From positions 1 through 35,661 of the forward strand of contig NZ_CABPST010000022.1 in NCBI RefSeq assembly GCF_902459805.1: a stretch of DNA of 35,661 nt, read 5' to 3'. The stretch is from Pandoraea bronchicola. Lineage in GTDB: Bacteria; Pseudomonadota; Gammaproteobacteria; Burkholderiales; Burkholderiaceae. The notes under the pieces are model-generated. The model worked only from the letters and a program-made list of their open reading frames with translations. It did not search any database and was not told the DNA's origin. Positions 33,646 through 35,661 of this stretch are shown piece by piece (position 1 is the stretch's first letter; each line of letters starts with the position of its first letter). The translations under genes and the position numbers were made by a program.

Positions 33646-33703
33646 GGCATCGCTTGCAAGCGATGCCTTTCGAGTCCCCACGCAATGTGCGCAGGCACAT
33701 TGC
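33646..33703. repeat. two tandem perfect hairpins
   Basis: The first is a 22-bp perfect palindrome (33646-33667, GGCATCGCTTG and its complement). The second pairs GCAATGTGC (33682-33690) with GCACATTGC (33695-33703). The terminator at 33721-33755 follows at once. No other feature is seen in 33396-33645. Confidence 0.7.
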
Positions 33704-33720
33704 TTTCTGGGCAGATATGA

Positions 33721-33755
33721 AAAAAGCCGATGATCTTTCGATCATCGGCTTTTTT
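33721..33755. terminator. strong bidirectional terminator next to tRNA-Leu
   Basis: AAAAAGCCGATGAT pairs with ATCATCGGCTTTTT around the loop CTTTCG. It ends the minus-strand tRNA-Leu transcript 10 bp past its CCA and could also end a plus-strand transcript. Confidence 0.9.
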
Positions 33756-33764
33756 GTATTTTTT

Positions 33765-33849
<85 letters not shown>

Positions 33850-33891
33850 CCCGTCAGCTCGCTTACTGCTTGCTCGCTGCGAAGAAACAAG

Positions 33892-33920
33892 ATTATGCCG
33901 AGAGGGCAGTGGGCTGTCAA
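33892..33920 (-). promoter_or_regulatory. sigma-70 promoter of tRNA-Leu
   Basis: A perfect -35 TTGACA (33915-33920), exactly 17 bp, and -10 CATAAT (33892-33897) on the minus strand put the start about 35 nt before the mature tRNA. Confidence 0.85.
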
Positions 33921-33998
33921 CAGATTTGCGCCAGAAATTCAAAAAACTTTCATGTGCCCACCCGACCAATCCGTCGCCCCCTCAATCCACTACACCCA

Positions 33999-34913
33999 CT
34001 ACGCCGCACGCCCCAAATGCTCCGATCGAATCATATCGATCAAGTGACGCAATCCCGGTAACGTCTGACGCCGGCTCGGATAATACATCGACAACGGCGG
34101 CCCATTCACCGCCCAATCCATCAACACCGCCTCCAACGTGCCATTGGACAATTCCACCGATACGTTGCGCTCCAGCACATATCCCAACCCCAAACCTCCC
34201 ACTGCCGCCGCGATCACGCCATCGCTCTCGTTGATACTCAGCGCACCCGGCACATCTAACTCCACCGCCGTCGATCCATTGCCCAACTCCCACTTGTACA
34301 GTGTGTTGTCCCCCAGCCGCATCCGGATGCAATTGTGTGACATCAAATCTTGCGGCACCTTCGGTCTGCCATGCCGCGCAAAGTACGCAGGTGAACCCAC
34401 CACAATCCACTTCAACGCCGGCGTCAGCGGTGTTGCAATCATGTCGCCAGGTACCGTATCGCCATAACGCATCCCGGCGTCGAAACCCTCCGCCACAATA
34501 TCCAGCATCCGGTCATCCACCGTCACGTCCAGCTCAATGTCCGGATACGACGCCACAAAGCGCGGGAGAATAGGATCCAGCAGCAAACGCGCCGCATCTC
34601 GCGGCACGTTCAGACGCAAACGCCCGGCAGGCGACGCCCGATAACGATCCAGTGCGCCAATCGCCGATGCAATCTGCTCGAGGCCCTGTTCCAATTCCTT
34701 CGCCAAGGCCGCTCCCGCCGCCGTGGGCGAAACGGACCGACTCGTGCGGTTCAGCAATTTCACACCCAGACGCGCCTCCAGATTGCGCATCGCGTGACTC
34801 AAGGCCGAGGTCGTCACGCCCAACTCCGTGGCGGCCTCCCGAAAACTCTGCCGACGGCAGATCGTGACAAAGACGTTCAAATCGGCAAGCTCGCCGCGAG
34901 TGAAGGCAGGCAT
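33999..34913 (-). CDS. LysR-family transcriptional regulator
   Basis: The 304-residue protein has an N-terminal HTH (LNVFVTICRRQSFREAATELGVTTSALSHAMRNLEARLG, residues about 9-47). The periplasmic-binding-like effector domain contains GRLRLNVPRDAARLLL, GMRYGDTVPGDMIATPL and SDGVIAAAVGGLGLGYVLE. It belongs to the group with the NRTSRSVSPTAAG hinge. The ATG at 34913 has GGGA 5 nt upstream; the frame open to 35003 adds a hydrophobic stretch not found in the family. The usual divergent target gene is not obvious; only a small membrane protein lies on that side. Confidence 0.92.
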   Translation of the reverse strand: MPAFTRGELADLNVFVTICRRQSFREAATELGVTTSALSHAMRNLEARLGVKLLNRTSRSVSPTAAGAALAKELEQGLEQIASAIGALDRYRASPAGRLRLNVPRDAARLLLDPILPRFVASYPDIELDVTVDDRMLDIVAEGFDAGMRYGDTVPGDMIATPLTPALKWIVVGSPAYFARHGRPKVPQDLMSHNCIRMRLGDNTLYKWELGNGSTAVELDVPGALSINESDGVIAAAVGGLGLGYVLERNVSVELSNGTLEAVLMDWAVNGPPLSMYYPSRRQTLPGLRHLIDMIRSEHLGRAA

Positions 34914-35345
34914 GTAATTCCCAACAAGTATCAAGATCAAGCAACAAAAACCAAAAACACCCGACAAGCTCAACGTATTAAGCGTTTGTTGAACAATATT
35001 CAATTTTTTATGAGGTAAATTCTACAGACTTCCCTTTGAATCTGAAGGGGCGTCATGAGCGACGTGACGCAAACGCGACATATTCTCCGTGTCGATTTGC
35101 CGCGCTGCCGTCAATGCACGCATTGGACTTTCGCAGACTTGCCTCAGCCAGCCAGTGTCCGTTGTTCGTCATGTGGTGGGGCGGGGCGGGGCAGCGGGCT
35201 TGGTCAAGTGCCTGTGGTTGTGCGTGGTTCTGCCGTTGCGTTCGCGCTTGTCAGTGAGCAACATCCGCTCTGCGCTCCGAAATACCGCGCCTCGCGCGAG
35301 TCGGGGCACGCGCTTGATGATGCAAGAACTCCCGGAGATACCGCT

Positions 35346-35522
35346 ATGCGATTGACCAGCACCCAGTTGCTATTTGTGGGCATTGCAACTGGTACAGGAA
35401 TCTATCTCGTGAATCCGCTGCTTCCTCCAGGCGGTCTTTCACATCAGATATGGAACGGCCTCGCCGCCGGAGGCATAGCATTGGCTTCATCAACCGCGGC
35501 GCAATTCATCTGGCGAAGATAA
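35346..35522 (+). CDS. small membrane protein, hypothetical
   Basis: The 58-residue product (MRLTSTQLLFVGIATGTGIY...) has two hydrophobic segments around a Pro/Gly-rich turn and ends FIWRR. GGAGA lies 8 nt before this ATG. The same frame is open from an ATG at 35055 that also has a good AGGGG site. A 155-residue form with CRQC and CSSC pairs is therefore possible. No family was recognised. Confidence 0.5.
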   Translation: MRLTSTQLLFVGIATGTGIYLVNPLLPPGGLSHQIWNGLAAGGIALASSTAAQFIWRR

Positions 35523-35635
35523 GGTCGTTCGTTTCGCGCCGATTCTGCGCTTGATGAAGGGGTGTCCTGGTAGACGAGGTCAAGTGCGTCTGCCCGCATC
35601 GCCGCCAAATGGCTTGGGGAACTCTGTGTGTTTTT

Positions 35636-35661
35636 TGGGGGGGGGGGGGGGGGGCTGGGGG
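35636..35661. other. poly-G tract at the sequence end
   Basis: The last bases are a long G run broken by CT. It is typical of no-signal base calls at read ends in two-colour sequencing, and probably an assembly-edge artefact. Nothing is recognised in 35523-35635. Confidence 0.8.

Overview
The window looks like chromosomal DNA of a high-GC betaproteobacterium of the Burkholderiaceae, most likely Pandoraea or a close relative. I infer this from the gene families (a DUF4148 secreted protein, a rhodanese next to glnA-glnL-glnG, xthA nearby, tRNA-Lys with a CTT anticodon); no database search was possible. The left edge lies exactly on a tRNA-Lys gene that is repeated just downstream, and the right edge runs into a poly-G tract. 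The window may therefore be a whole assembly contig.

Layout. 1-3034: two identical tRNA-Lys genes behind one promoter, then small genes, a LysE-type exporter and a rhodanese. 3035-7960: the nitrogen-regulation block glnA, glnL (ntrB), glnG (ntrC). glnA has a sigma-54 promoter and, upstream of it, evenly spaced NtrC-like boxes. 8015-13139: an orphan dTDP-rhamnose reductase, a 949-residue pentapeptide-repeat protein of unknown role and a PilZ (c-di-GMP) protein. 13231-18029: xthA followed by a decayed mobile region. It holds an excisionase-like HTH gene, a frameshifted phage cytosine methyltransferase fragment, a phage tail-type fragment, an intact SAM methyltransferase and a wrecked IS3-family element. 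The region is bracketed by diverged direct repeats that both carry the first codons of xthA.

18030-21154: a small hypothetical gene, riboflavin synthase, two small proteins and a ChaA-type antiporter. 21542-24849: a FadR-type GntR regulator with a likely self-operator, two SDR dehydrogenases and an FAH-family hydrolase. This resembles part of a non-phosphorylating sugar-acid (L-fuconate-like) pathway. 25114-27449: tag, rlmJ and rsuA. 27530-33395: a tightly overlapping operon (AhpD-like protein, acyl-CoA-dehydrogenase-like flavoprotein, ATPase, binding protein, permease) below an AraC regulator, probably uptake and oxidation of an organosulfur or similar small compound. 33646-35661: a run of strong hairpins, tRNA-Leu(CAG) with its promoter, a LysR regulator and a small membrane protein.

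The most unusual items are the xthA-linked repeat-bounded island, the large pentapeptide protein, the phased enhancer of glnA and the self-operator of the GntR gene. I found no CRISPR array and no clearly new multi-gene defence system.
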